Positions 1-7,314 of a DNA stretch of 37,152 nt are shown piece by piece. Within the stretch, counting starts at the first letter, position 1, and each line of letters opens with the position of its first letter. The translations under genes were made by a program, and so were the position numbers. The notes below the pieces were generated by a model. It saw only the letters and a list, made by a program, of their open reading frames with translations, was not told the origin of the DNA and ran no database searches. The stretch comes from a virus: positions 1 through 37,152 of the IMG/VR virus record IMGVR_UViG_3300042566_000349. One strand, written 5' to 3'.

Positions 1-1303
1 CCTGCATCAGTATCCGATGGCAGATAACCGGCACACCCTGACCCTGGCGACGTACCCGTGCGTTGAACTGCTCGTACAGATCAAGGCTCCAGTTAAGCCC
101 GTACCACACTAGAATGTGGCCGTTCTTCTGCAAGCCGTCAATCCCGTGACCCATCGACGCTGGATGCCCGATCATCAGCTGACAGTCACCTGTTTTCCAG
201 CGGTGCATGGCGTTAGTCAGGCTGCTCTCAGACTTGCACTCAGTCAGGTTAATCGGATCGATAGCGGCAAACCGCTTCATGATCCGCTCAGCATCTGACC
301 GGTAAGCGTAGGAGCACAGCACTGGACTACCCTGAGCCTCCTCAATAATGTCCTCTAAAGCCTCCAGCTTGAGATCGTGGATCGGTTCCCACAGAGGCAT
401 ACCGGCCACAGGGTACATAGCACCGTTGCTGAACTGGAGGCACTTGTTGGTCAGTGCTGCCTGATTGAACACCTCAATCTCTTTGCCGCTATCAAGCTGT
501 AGGAAAAACTCTTTTTCCATCTTCTCGTACTTGTCTCGCAGCTCAGGGGGCATCTCAATCTCGACGTTGTTGACGATCAGATCAGGCAGCGGGTTGTAAT
601 CCTCAGCCGACATCTCCAGCGTGATGTCACCGATCAAACCCTTGATTACTGTCTCAGTATCGTCAAACGGTACCTCTTTGTACGGCCCCACCTTCCGATA
701 GAACCGAGTGCGGAAAGCCGTCTTGCTGGTGCCCAAGCGCACACCCTTGTCCACCACTAGGAACTGACCATGCAGATCCTTGTAGCCATTGCTGGCAGGC
801 GTACCGGTCAGCCCCGTCGTCCAGTCGAACTTGTCAGCGATCTTGCGGAAAGCCTTGACCCGATTGGTGCTGCTGTTCTTCATCTTGCTGATCTCGTCCC
901 AGACAATCCCGTTAAAGGGCATCGGGCGATCCTTCTTGACAAAGTAAGTCTGTAGCGTCTCAGCCAGCCAGCCCAGGTTCTCAAAATTGATCAAATAAAT
1001 ATCTGCTGGCCGTAAAAGCGCCCTCGTTCTTTGATCTTTTGTACCCGCAACCATACTGAAATTAAGATGCTTTGAGTGTGCCCATTTAGCAGCCTCTTGT
1101 TTCCACACAAGTCTGATGACGCGAATCGGCGCGACAATTAAAACCCCGCGCAAAAATCCGGTTTTCAATAAATGTGAAACGCTGGTCAAAGTAATGACAG
1201 TCTTACCCAAACCCATATCTAACCAAAGCATAGAGTTGGGATGAGTACATTGAAAATTGACGGCCTTTTTTTGATATTCGTGCAATAGATCAGGAGTCAG
1301 CAT
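1..1303 (-). CDS. SNF2-type DEAD/DEAH helicase, N-terminal 434 residues (cut by window edge)
   Basis: ATP-dependent superfamily 2 helicase of the SNF2 kind, common in phage replication operons, probably acting on forks or recombination intermediates. Translating back from the ATG at 1303 gives a Q-motif-like start (LLHEYQKKAV), Walker A DMGLGKT at about residues 29-35, a Walker B variant WDEIS near 130, motif III TGTPAS near 160, and C-terminal motifs PASMGHGIDGLQ and QFNARVRRQGQ (motifs V and VI). The frame is open to the window edge. The missing C-terminus is very likely the 30-residue piece at the other end (37060-37152), giving about 465 residues, normal for this family. The start overlaps the stop of the upstream HNH gene by 14 bp. 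Family call is firm; the exact role in the phage is inferred. Confidence 0.9.
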   Translation of the reverse strand, partial: MLTPDLLHEYQKKAVNFQCTHPNSMLWLDMGLGKTVITLTSVSHLLKTGFLRGVLIVAPIRVIRLVWKQEAAKWAHSKHLNFSMVAGTKDQRTRALLRPADIYLINFENLGWLAETLQTYFVKKDRPMPFNGIVWDEISKMKNSSTNRVKAFRKIADKFDWTTGLTGTPASNGYKDLHGQFLVVDKGVRLGTSKTAFRTRFYRKVGPYKEVPFDDTETVIKGLIGDITLEMSAEDYNPLPDLIVNNVEIEMPPELRDKYEKMEKEFFLQLDSGKEIEVFNQAALTNKCLQFSNGAMYPVAGMPLWEPIHDLKLEALEDIIEEAQGSPVLCSYAYRSDAERIMKRFAAIDPINLTECKSESSLTNAMHRWKTGDCQLMIGHPASMGHGIDGLQKNGHILVWYGLNWSLDLYEQFNARVRRQGQGVPVICHRILMQ

Positions 1304-1799
1304 GGCGAATCCACCTATAACCTTTACAAGTTCCGTTGCGTCTGACAGCAGACCAGATTGCCGCAGTTGTTACACCAAGCAATTTTGCCGCATCCGCACC
1401 ACTGCGAAATGACATAACAATTTCACCGTTTTCATCAACTGCCACTATTTTTTGATCAAATGGTGTACGACGACCATTGTTTTGATAACCGTGTTTGTTA
1501 TTTTCGCTGTATGTTGACCATTCGAGATTGCTTAGGTGATTGTCTTTTGGATTACCGTTTTTATGATTAACAAGTGGTTTAGCTTCTGGATTGTCCAGAA
1601 ATGCAAGCGCAACCAGTCGGTGAACATACATACTCTTCGGCTTACCTTTTCCTTTGCAAAGCGCAACGGTCAAGTGACCAGAAGGGATTGATCCGGGCTT
1701 CATTACCATCGGCTTGCGTCTGACGCGCCCAAGGTTACTCACCTCATACATATCGTAACCGTCAATATCGCGCCATATTTCATCCTGGTGTGTGAGCAT
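1290..1799 (-). CDS. HNH homing endonuclease with NUMOD4 and NUMOD1-like domains
   Basis: 169 residues. An N-terminal NUMOD4 motif (EIWRDIDGYDMYEVSNLGRV, residues 8-27) is followed by an HNH core (HRLVALAFL, then VNHKNGNPKDNHLSNLEW with its His-Asn pair) and a C-terminal NUMOD1-like helix-turn-helix region (AAKLLGVTTAAIWSAVRR) for DNA binding. Such proteins cut specific DNA sites and spread their own gene. It lies between the VRR-NUC gene (20-bp overlap) and the helicase (14-bp overlap), so it sits inside a once contiguous operon without breaking either neighbour. A GGAAAGG ribosome binding site precedes the ATG inside the upstream gene. Its codon usage is AT-richer than the flanking genes, fitting separate acquisition. 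Confidence 0.9.
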   Translation of the reverse strand: MLTHQDEIWRDIDGYDMYEVSNLGRVRRKPMVMKPGSIPSGHLTVALCKGKGKPKSMYVHRLVALAFLDNPEAKPLVNHKNGNPKDNHLSNLEWSTYSENNKHGYQNNGRRTPFDQKIVAVDENGEIVMSFRSGADAAKLLGVTTAAIWSAVRRNGTCKGYRWIRHADS

Positions 1800-2061
1800 C
1801 GACCATTACCTTTCCGTCATTAACATTGTCAATTACATAAACGATACAACCCTGATTACGCAGCTTCTCATGCTCCCGTAGCTGCCCCGGTGTTGGCTTA
1901 GCACCTTCCCGCTTAAACTCGATGAAGATGACATGACCATATGGCGTAATGAATATCTGGTCAGGGACGAACATATGTCCTGGCGATGTCCACTTCCGGG
2001 TCAGCCAGCCTTTCGATTCGGCGTAGCGTTTGACCGACTTCTCAATATCTTTTTCTAACAT
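1780..2061 (-). CDS. VRR-NUC domain nuclease
   Basis: 93 residues, essentially one VRR-NUC (PD-(D/E)XK) domain. The visible core is VPDQIF (residues 32-37), IFIEFKREGAKPTPGQ (about residues 45-60, with the E-x-K pair) and a following histidine helix. In phages this minimal form is found beside SNF2 helicases, as here, and probably acts as a Holliday-junction or flap nuclease during recombination or replication. Its ATG overlaps the polymerase stop as TAATG, indicating translational coupling. Length is typical for the stand-alone phage form. The biochemical substrate is inferred from the family. Confidence 0.85.
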   Translation of the reverse strand: MLEKDIEKSVKRYAESKGWLTRKWTSPGHMFVPDQIFITPYGHVIFIEFKREGAKPTPGQLREHEKLRNQGCIVYVIDNVNDGKVMVDAHTPG

Positions 2062-3893
2062 TACGATAACCCCAAGGTTAGTTTCTCGACTTCAGCGATG
2101 TAATAGTCATGGTTGACCGGCAGCACTGCATCCTTTAGATCGTTGCAGACTTGCACATCCCATCCCGACTCCACGCCAATCTTGCGCCACTCATTAGGCT
2201 TCTTGGCTAGTGGCGGCATCCACTTGAATAATGGCTTGCCACCCTTGGCGATGTAGTAACGGGTAATGTTCTGCACCTGCTCGTCACCCCATTGCAGGTA
2301 ACTGGAGCGGGGTACTTTGGTACGCAGCATGAAGTCCATCAGCTCAGGCCAGTTCTCCACCGTCTCACGGATAGGCGCACCATCGACTAGCACCTTCTCG
2401 GCTATCTTTGGGATCACCAGGCCACCAGCGTTCTGGTGCCAGCTGAGGTTGTACTCATAGGCACCCTTACGCTTGACCTTACCGGACTCATAGACAGCCA
2501 GATAGTTGTTGACGTCACGGATCATCATCGACTTGTAGATCGCCTCCTCCAGCTCTAAACCGGTCAGGCGCTCCCACCAATGGCGAACCTCTTGCAGATG
2601 GTGCATCTCGGTACGCGGCAGGCGCACGGTCACGCCATCCGTATTGATCTGGATCAGGCTCAGGTCTTTAATGCGGATCAGGTTCTCAGCCAGTACACAC
2701 AGCAGCAGCTGACCATTGAGCGTAATCGACATGGTGAACAGCGGATCGTAGAACACGCTGAACTTATTATTGCTGTCACCATAGACGCCATTGAGCGCCA
2801 GCTTGAGCATGGCGTTCTCGGCTGAACCTTTGGCGTAGGTCTTACGCTGCTCGTACAGGTTCTTGTAGATGTCGCAAAACGCTACCCCGAGATGCTTAGG
2901 ATAAAAGCGATTGCAAATAGCAAGGTTAGGGTAGTAAGAGCTAACGTCCAGATCAACAATAACAAATTGCTCATCCGACTCAACAACTTCTGATTCGATA
3001 GAACCGTGAATCCCACCAAGGCCAAAAACAAAGTCAAAGCCATCAACCCGGGCAACAAGGTCATTGAATACCCCTTTCGTTTCCGTAATCGTTTGATTCT
3101 TAAGCCAGTTTAACACACGGGTAAATTCTGGCTGCTCAAACTGAATCCACGGCAGGATGGCATCCTTCAGCGCCAGGGTAGGGCGGGGCGTCTGTCTAGG
3201 CGTGCGTCCCTTATTCGAGTAGTCGTAGCAGGCGACGCCTGCCTCCTCCAGTTTCATTACGAAATAGTCTTTCCCGATCTTAGTGTCGTTGTGATTCATA
3301 AAGTCACGGTTGTACTTAACCGTCAGCTCCTCGCGGAACCGGATCATGTCCAGCGTCTTGTAGTAAAACGCCTTGGTTTCCTTGACGTCGTGCTGGTTGT
3401 ACTGCTTGAGTTTCTCCACCTGCTCACGGGTCAGGATGGTGCCAACCTTAAACGGCAGATCCTCGATGTTCTGGGATCTCATGTTGAACTCCAGCACCTT
3501 CAGGCCAGTGGACCGAGCCTTATTGTCAAAGTGATGGATCTTATACAGATCGATCTGGTCAATGAACCGGTCAGATGGATTGACCTGGTGCGCCCAACGA
3601 TCCTCATTATCCTGCGATTGGATGATGGCCTGAGCCTTGTCGTACAGAATCTTGGCGCTGCTCTGACCCATGCGGATCAAGGTGTGCAGTACCGGATAAT
3701 CGAAACCGAGATTATTGAACCCGACCAGACGGGCATTGCTGTCCTTTAGATCAGTCAGGAACTTGCAGATTTCTTGGGAGTCGTTGCGCCAGTCGCTAAT
3801 CTCAAACATCCACGTCAGCGGCATCTCAGCGTGCTCTATCGCCAATGTAAACACATTGGGGTACGTCTCAATATCGAATATATAGTCACGCAT
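2061..3893 (-). CDS. Family B DNA polymerase with 3'-5' exonuclease
   Basis: 610 residues; replicates the phage genome. The N-terminal exonuclease has FDIE (residues 6-9), NNLGFD (60-65) and YNQHD (165-169), matching ExoI-III. The polymerase domain shows motif A DLDVSSYYP (314-322), motif B K364 with NGVYG (368-372) and motif C NTDGV (417-421). The catalytic Asp of motif C (D419) is kept, while the first Asp of the usual DTDS is Asn and the Ser is Gly, a divergent form. A GGIHG motif at 293-297 resembles the loop linking exonuclease and polymerase domains. The ATG at 3893, preceded by ACAGG, is preferred over an upstream in-frame TTG at 3908. No terminal-protein gene is apparent, so protein priming is unlikely. 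The compact size suggests a minimal replicative enzyme. Confidence 0.88.
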   Translation of the reverse strand: MRDYIFDIETYPNVFTLAIEHAEMPLTWMFEISDWRNDSQEICKFLTDLKDSNARLVGFNNLGFDYPVLHTLIRMGQSSAKILYDKAQAIIQSQDNEDRWAHQVNPSDRFIDQIDLYKIHHFDNKARSTGLKVLEFNMRSQNIEDLPFKVGTILTREQVEKLKQYNQHDVKETKAFYYKTLDMIRFREELTVKYNRDFMNHNDTKIGKDYFVMKLEEAGVACYDYSNKGRTPRQTPRPTLALKDAILPWIQFEQPEFTRVLNWLKNQTITETKGVFNDLVARVDGFDFVFGLGGIHGSIESEVVESDEQFVIVDLDVSSYYPNLAICNRFYPKHLGVAFCDIYKNLYEQRKTYAKGSAENAMLKLALNGVYGDSNNKFSVFYDPLFTMSITLNGQLLLCVLAENLIRIKDLSLIQINTDGVTVRLPRTEMHHLQEVRHWWERLTGLELEEAIYKSMMIRDVNNYLAVYESGKVKRKGAYEYNLSWHQNAGGLVIPKIAEKVLVDGAPIRETVENWPELMDFMLRTKVPRSSYLQWGDEQVQNITRYYIAKGGKPLFKWMPPLAKKPNEWRKIGVESGWDVQVCNDLKDAVLPVNHDYYIAEVEKLTLGLS

Positions 3894-3912
3894 TACGTTA
3901 CCTGTCAATTTT

Positions 3913-3938
3913 CTACTAATCTGGTTATAAATTAGTAG
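3913..3938. repeat. Inverted repeat between tRNA-Thr and polymerase gene
   Basis: Perfect 8-bp arms (CTACTAAT and ATTAGTAG) separated by 10 bp. It sits just downstream of the tRNA 3' end in the minus-strand transcript and just before the polymerase start. With no T-run on either side it does not look like a terminator. An RNA processing signal for tRNA 3' release, or a structure affecting polymerase translation, is possible but not shown. Confidence 0.45.
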
Positions 3939-3941
3939 GAA

Positions 3942-4016
3942 TGGTGCCCCCGGTCAGAATCGAACTGACGACCTACCGCTTACAAGGCGGTTGCTCTACC
4001 TCTGAGCTACAAGGGC
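3942..4016 (-). tRNA. tRNA-Thr (anticodon UGU)
   Basis: 75-nt cloverleaf on the minus strand. Acceptor GCCCTTG pairs with CGGGGGC (two G-U pairs). The D arm is GCTC/GAGC. The anticodon stem ACCGC/GCGGT encloses loop CTTGTAA with anticodon TGT. The T arm is GTCAG-TTCGATT-CTGAC. CCA is encoded. All arms pair, so it should be functional and read ACA codons. It is embedded in the replication operon between the ssDNA-binding and polymerase genes, so release must rely on host RNase P/RNase E-type processing. The AT-rich tailspike gene appears rich in ACA codons, a possible reason for keeping this tRNA (inference). Confidence 0.95.
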
Positions 4017-4020
4017 GGGT

Positions 4021-4078
4021 GGGGCAAAGACGTGAGGTTCCCGCCGCACGTCCTTTCTATGCAAAATAGATTAGCCCC
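4021..4078 (-). ncRNA. Structured RNA candidate, unit 2 (58 nt, GGGGC/GCCCC closed)
   Basis: In the minus-strand transcript this stretch lies directly 5' of tRNA-Thr. A 5-bp closing stem GGGGC/GCCCC encloses two hairpins: CTAT/ATAG with a 5-nt loop, and GACGTG/CACGTC with a 12-nt loop extended by AAA/TTT around a bulged G. It is followed by ACCC, like unit 1, and preceded by TTTAC, also like unit 1. No open frame fits the region. Its 5' GGGGC can pair instead with the GCCCC that ends unit 1, so the two units may switch. Function unknown. Confidence 0.45.
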
Positions 4079-4087
4079 GTAAAGGGT

Positions 4088-4164
4088 GGGGCGGCTAGTT
4101 CGCTCAAAAACTAGATAACGAGTGTAGTCCCTTTCGGTTATACATCGTTGGTCGAGGCCGCCCC
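4088..4164 (-). ncRNA. Structured RNA candidate, unit 1 (77 nt, tRNA-like outline)
   Basis: Closing stem of 7-8 perfect pairs (GGGGCGGC/GCCGCCCC) followed by ACCC. Inside are a hairpin CTAGTT/AACTAG that abuts the 3' strand of the closing stem, as a T arm would, and a longer irregular hairpin (AACGA/TCGTT, then TGTA/TACA around one bulge, then CC/GG). There is no D arm and no 7-nt anticodon or T loop, so it is not a canonical tRNA. Size (77 nt), 7-bp acceptor-like stem and unpaired ACC end are tRNA-like. It may be a decayed tRNA, a tRNA-like regulatory RNA or an operon processing element. Pairings were found by eye; no homology known to me. Confidence 0.5.
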
Positions 4165-4171
4165 GTAAAAC

Positions 4172-4816
4172 TTAACCCTGCATAAATGGTGGCAGACCCA
4201 TTGCTGGGGCAGCCGGGGCAGCGGCAGCAGGCTGACCAGCTACAGCGCCGAACAGGTTAGACGCATCAACTGCACCTTCACCAAAGGCTTGATCGTCACC
4301 AGCGAACTGAAGAGCAACCAGGTCACAGCGGACACCACGGCCATGCTTGTTATCTTGCAGCCAAGGCTTGACGGCAGCATTAACACGGCAACCACCGTAC
4401 ATCTTGCGAGTCAGTTGCTGGTAAGCCATCGTATTATTTGGGTCAATGGCCGAGCCATCAGCCTGAATAATCTGTGGCTGGGAGTCACGACCAGCAGTGA
4501 TAAACACATTGCCAGCGTAGCCGTCATACGGCTGAAAGGTCTTTTTGTTGATCTTTTCTTCACCGCGACCGTAGCAGCGTGATTTGCGATCATTTTGGAT
4601 CATCCCCATAACAGTCTGGGCGTGCTCTGCCCATTTAGTCAGTGCCAGCTCGCCATACTTAGCCATGAACTGCTGGAAGCCAGCGTGATCCTGGGGCATG
4701 ATGAACTCGCAGTTGTAGCTGATACGTTCCTTGCCATCGGCATTAACCTGACGCTGTGGTTCAGCGATGTGTGGGAAGCTAAGACGGACGTTCGATAGAA
4801 AAATTACATCTGACAT
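4172..4816 (-). CDS. DUF2815 family single-stranded DNA-binding protein
   Basis: 214 residues. The start SDVIFLSNVRLSFPHIAEP is typical of DUF2815, a phage family with an OB-fold related to T7 gp2.5-like ssDNA-binding proteins. The conserved middle carries a DGYAGNVFITA segment and GGCRVNAAVKPWLQDN. The tail is Ala/Pro-rich and ends GLPPFMQG without the acidic tip usual for SSBs. It probably coats ssDNA during replication and recombination. A strong AGGAG site precedes the ATG. Its position between the DUF2800 nuclease gene and the polymerase is the common arrangement of this replication module. Confidence 0.85.
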   Translation of the reverse strand: MSDVIFLSNVRLSFPHIAEPQRQVNADGKERISYNCEFIMPQDHAGFQQFMAKYGELALTKWAEHAQTVMGMIQNDRKSRCYGRGEEKINKKTFQPYDGYAGNVFITAGRDSQPQIIQADGSAIDPNNTMAYQQLTRKMYGGCRVNAAVKPWLQDNKHGRGVRCDLVALQFAGDDQAFGEGAVDASNLFGAVAGQPAAAAPAAPAMGLPPFMQG

Positions 4817-4836
4817 GATTTACTACTCCTATTAGA

Positions 4837-6093
4837 TTACTTTAACCAGTCCGGCAGGGAATCTGCCAAACCATTAACTGCACCGAACATCGGGGCAGCA
4901 TCCAAAATCACCGCTTGGCGATGATCGGATTCGGGAACGATTGTCAGCTTGCCTTGTGACTTCTTGATGTACTCAGTCTCAAGAGTTTTCAGTTGACGAT
5001 CGGATAATTGCTTCTTCTCACCATCTTTTTTCTCCCATGTCAGCTTCTCAGCTTTGGCTGGGGTAATCAGTTTGGTTTCAAAGATTGACGATTTGGGGAT
5101 GCCCATCTTAACCAGCTTGTCGGCCATATCTTCTTCAGACAGTGCCCAGCTGCGGGTACCACGGCCATACACTGCTTTGAGTCCGCTAATGCTGACACCA
5201 GCTTCAAAGCGGCGCAATGCCTCAGCTTCCACGGCTTCGAGTAGTTGGCGTACCAGTGGTGCCGACTCCACGATCTCGCGGATCTGTTGGTCAGATAGTT
5301 CGTTGGGGTTTTTGTCAGCGGCTTGCTGTGCTATGTCGATCGACTTAAACATACCAATGGCCTCCATTACGTTACTGGCTAGGGCATTACACGCTCCCTT
5401 TGCCTTACAGAATTTACATTGACTATCGCCAGGTACTAGCGGTGCGTCCGGTTTATCAGTGGCAGCTGCGGCCTCTGCATAGAACGGAACTTTAGCAAGC
5501 AATTCATCAGTAGTCAAGTCGTGTGACGTAATTGCCTTCATGCCACGCAGCGCCAGCTTAGGCTGGATGATGGTCATGCGTACAGTCTTGAACTTACCGA
5601 GGTGACGGGCTAACACACCTAAAGCGTACAGCTCCAGCTGCTTATTGTCTTTAACATCGACAACGCCCATGCCGTCCTTGTAGTCGATCACGTCCACATG
5701 GCTACCAGCATGGATCTGAACGTCAACGGTACCGCCCAGATCCTCACGGGCAGCAGGCATCAGCAGAGCAGGATTAACCTTACCCTCTGCCATAACAGTC
5801 GCGTTACCCAGCTCCTTAACCCGGTGCTGGATGTGCGAGTAGGCAATGCCGACACGGGTAGCGCGTTCCTTATCGACAGTAAACTCACCCTCATGGTCAG
5901 CCAGTACACGGCCAACGAACTCCAGAGGATCAGTCTTAGTCAGGATCGCCTGCTCAAGTAACGTGTGGCTATGGGTACCATCAACGGCAGCTTGACCTGT
6001 TACGTCGGGAAATTTAGCCTCTTCCCTTATGGAACCAGGGCAAAGTGCCCACCGATGTGCTTTACTCGGGCTTAATTGTGCGTGGGTGGTCAT
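4837..6093 (-). CDS. DUF2800 protein, Cas4/AddB-like PD-(D/E)XK nuclease
   Basis: 418 residues. The catalytic core is visible as H41-S-H43, GTVDV (D124), VIDYK (D137, K139) and QLELYALG (152-159). Four cysteines, C18 and the cluster CKFCKAKGAC (C226, C229, C235), match the 4Fe-4S pattern of Cas4 and AddB nucleases. Likely a 5'-3' exonuclease making ssDNA for the neighbouring DUF2815 protein. The C-terminal third is Lys-rich and lacks obvious motifs. The start is coupled to the stop of the upstream HNH gene (ATGA). Family call strong; polarity inferred. Confidence 0.85.
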   Translation of the reverse strand: MTTHAQLSPSKAHRWALCPGSIREEAKFPDVTGQAAVDGTHSHTLLEQAILTKTDPLEFVGRVLADHEGEFTVDKERATRVGIAYSHIQHRVKELGNATVMAEGKVNPALLMPAAREDLGGTVDVQIHAGSHVDVIDYKDGMGVVDVKDNKQLELYALGVLARHLGKFKTVRMTIIQPKLALRGMKAITSHDLTTDELLAKVPFYAEAAAATDKPDAPLVPGDSQCKFCKAKGACNALASNVMEAIGMFKSIDIAQQAADKNPNELSDQQIREIVESAPLVRQLLEAVEAEALRRFEAGVSISGLKAVYGRGTRSWALSEEDMADKLVKMGIPKSSIFETKLITPAKAEKLTWEKKDGEKKQLSDRQLKTLETEYIKKSQGKLTIVPESDHRQAVILDAAPMFGAVNGLADSLPDWLK

Positions 6094-6587
6094 GCCGCGT
6101 ACTCCGTATTGTGATGTGTGAATAACCGATCGCGTGCATTTTTAGCAGCATTTGCAGCTTCTTTGAGACTTTCATAACGCCCGATAAATTTTCGCACATT
6201 GTTGTGACGAATCTGTGCCATCCATTTTTGCGCTGATTTGTCCCATGTTACCCCACGATAACCTGATGTGTTATTGACATGAAGTGTTTGATTTTCACTG
6301 TTCTGTTTGTTACAAACCAGTCTCAAATTTTCAATACGATTGTCTTTTCGATCGCCATTTATGTGATCCAGTTGTTTTTTAGGCCATTCGCCGTAAACGT
6401 ACAACCAAGCCAATCGGTGCGACAAATAACATTTACGATTAATTTTCATGTGCCGATAACCATCGGGATGATCAGTACCGGCCACCGCGCCAATCGGTGC
6501 TCGCGGATTACGGGTAATTCGATTGACGAATATTCCCGTATCCGGATCATAGATCAGCAGTTCTTTAAGCTCTGCCTGAGTCAGCAT
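6090..6587 (-). CDS. HNH homing endonuclease with AP2-like DNA-binding domain
   Basis: 165 residues. HNH core SHRLAWLYVYGEWPKKQLDH followed by INGDRKDNRIENLR and NSEN (about residues 55-97). The C-terminal part, SGYRGVTWDKSAQKWMAQI with FIGRYESLKEAANA, resembles an AP2 DNA-binding domain. Closely similar in layout to the genes at 25218-25712 and 34712-35173. It is inserted between the linker protein and the DUF2800 gene: it starts 2 nt after the upstream stop, and its own stop overlaps the next start as ATGA. Probably mobile; no essential phage role expected. Confidence 0.9.
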   Translation of the reverse strand: MLTQAELKELLIYDPDTGIFVNRITRNPRAPIGAVAGTDHPDGYRHMKINRKCYLSHRLAWLYVYGEWPKKQLDHINGDRKDNRIENLRLVCNKQNSENQTLHVNNTSGYRGVTWDKSAQKWMAQIRHNNVRKFIGRYESLKEAANAAKNARDRLFTHHNTEYAA

Positions 6588-6589
6588 GA

Positions 6590-7018
6590 TTAAGCCTTCA
6601 GTGCCTCAACCTTGGCAAAGAAAGCATCGTACTCAGTCGGGCGCAGTTCATTTACGTTCTGCAAACCCATTTCAACCAACACACCTTGGATCTGTGCACC
6701 CTTCTCGGCACCCATTTCCTTGTAGGCAGTCATAACGTAGTCGATCAGACCCTTACCGTCGGTAAACGGGGCTTTGGCTACATCGTTAGTCGGGCAGGCT
6801 GGCTCAAAGGTAGGGGCAGCAGGCATTACTGGTGCAGCTTGTGGAGCCTCAACTACCGGAGCAGCCTCTACAACGGGTTTAGCTACTGATGCAGACTCCT
6901 TAACTTTTACAGGCTTAACAGGTTCTGGCTTTACTTCTTTACCAGCTTCAATCTTACCGATCAGTTCAGTTAGGGCGATTACGGCTTTGGTTAGTTCTTC
7001 AATTTTTACTTCTAACAT
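6590..7018 (-). CDS. Hypothetical protein: N-terminal helix, Pro/Ala linker, C-terminal helical domain
   Basis: 142 residues of unknown function. Residues 1-27 form a Leu/Ile-rich amphipathic helix (IEELTKAVIALTELIGKIEA), suited to oligomerisation. Residues 30-75 are a flexible Lys/Pro then Ala/Pro/Val linker. Residues 80-142 look like a small helical domain (GLIDYVMTAYKEMGAEKGAQ). The layout resembles an adaptor joining replication proteins, but I recognise no family. It follows the RHH regulator and shares its operon; an AGGAGTAATACC site precedes the ATG. Confidence 0.7.
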   Translation of the reverse strand: MLEVKIEELTKAVIALTELIGKIEAGKEVKPEPVKPVKVKESASVAKPVVEAAPVVEAPQAAPVMPAAPTFEPACPTNDVAKAPFTDGKGLIDYVMTAYKEMGAEKGAQIQGVLVEMGLQNVNELRPTEYDAFFAKVEALKA

Positions 7019-7029
7019 GGTATTACTCC

Positions 7030-7221
7030 TTACAGGTTAAAAAGGGACTTACGGTTGGGGTCAGGACGCACTGTTAAGCGGTTATCGTTAAAAGCGGTGA
7101 CGATCTCTCGCATCACTTCTGATGTACCGCCGAACTCTTTGGCTTTCGTTCTGAAAGCATCGGCTGTATCCTTGTCGATTCTCACCGTCAAGAAAGCCGT
7201 GTAGTTTTTTGGTAGAGTCAT
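7030..7221 (-). CDS. Ribbon-helix-helix (Arc/MetJ-type) DNA-binding protein
   Basis: 63 residues. FLTVRIDKDTADAFRTKAKE is a beta strand plus first helix typical of RHH proteins, followed by GTSEVMREIVTAF as the second helix. Such proteins bind operators as dimers. It is the first gene of the leftward replication operon, and its promoter (7253-7281) abuts the divergent primase gene, so it probably regulates one or both. The ATG at 7221 is preferred over an upstream TTG at 7254 because that lies inside the promoter's -10 element. The ribosome binding site is weak. Confidence 0.75.
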   Translation of the reverse strand: MTLPKNYTAFLTVRIDKDTADAFRTKAKEFGGTSEVMREIVTAFNDNRLTVRPDPNRKSLFNL

Positions 7222-7252
7222 AAAGTTGGAAATAATTTGTTGTAGTGCTTGC

Positions 7253-7281
7253 AATGTAGTTGATCTGTGCTATTGTGTCAA
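7253..7281 (-). promoter_or_regulatory. Sigma-70 promoter of the leftward replication operon
   Basis: Minus strand: -35 TTGACA (7276-7281), 17-bp spacer, -10 TACATT (7253-7258). A start near 7246 leaves about a 25-nt leader before the RHH gene. A direct repeat TGTAGT(T/G)G flanks the -10 and is a possible operator. The divergent primase has no equally good promoter in this gap. Confidence 0.75.
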
Positions 7282-7314
7282 GACTAAATCATAAAATTTT
7301 TGCTGAGGGGCAAA

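Noticed and set aside
3291-3749. 152-codon plus-strand frame opposite the polymerase gene
   Set aside because: Lies fully antisense to clear polymerase motifs, has no ribosome binding site and shows only mirrored hydrophobic sequence.
3913-3938. Intrinsic terminator after tRNA-Thr
   Set aside because: No T-run on either strand; a terminator here would cut off the polymerase gene.
4088-4164. Second true tRNA
   Set aside because: Lacks D arm, a 7-nt anticodon loop and a 7-nt T loop; kept only as a structured RNA candidate.
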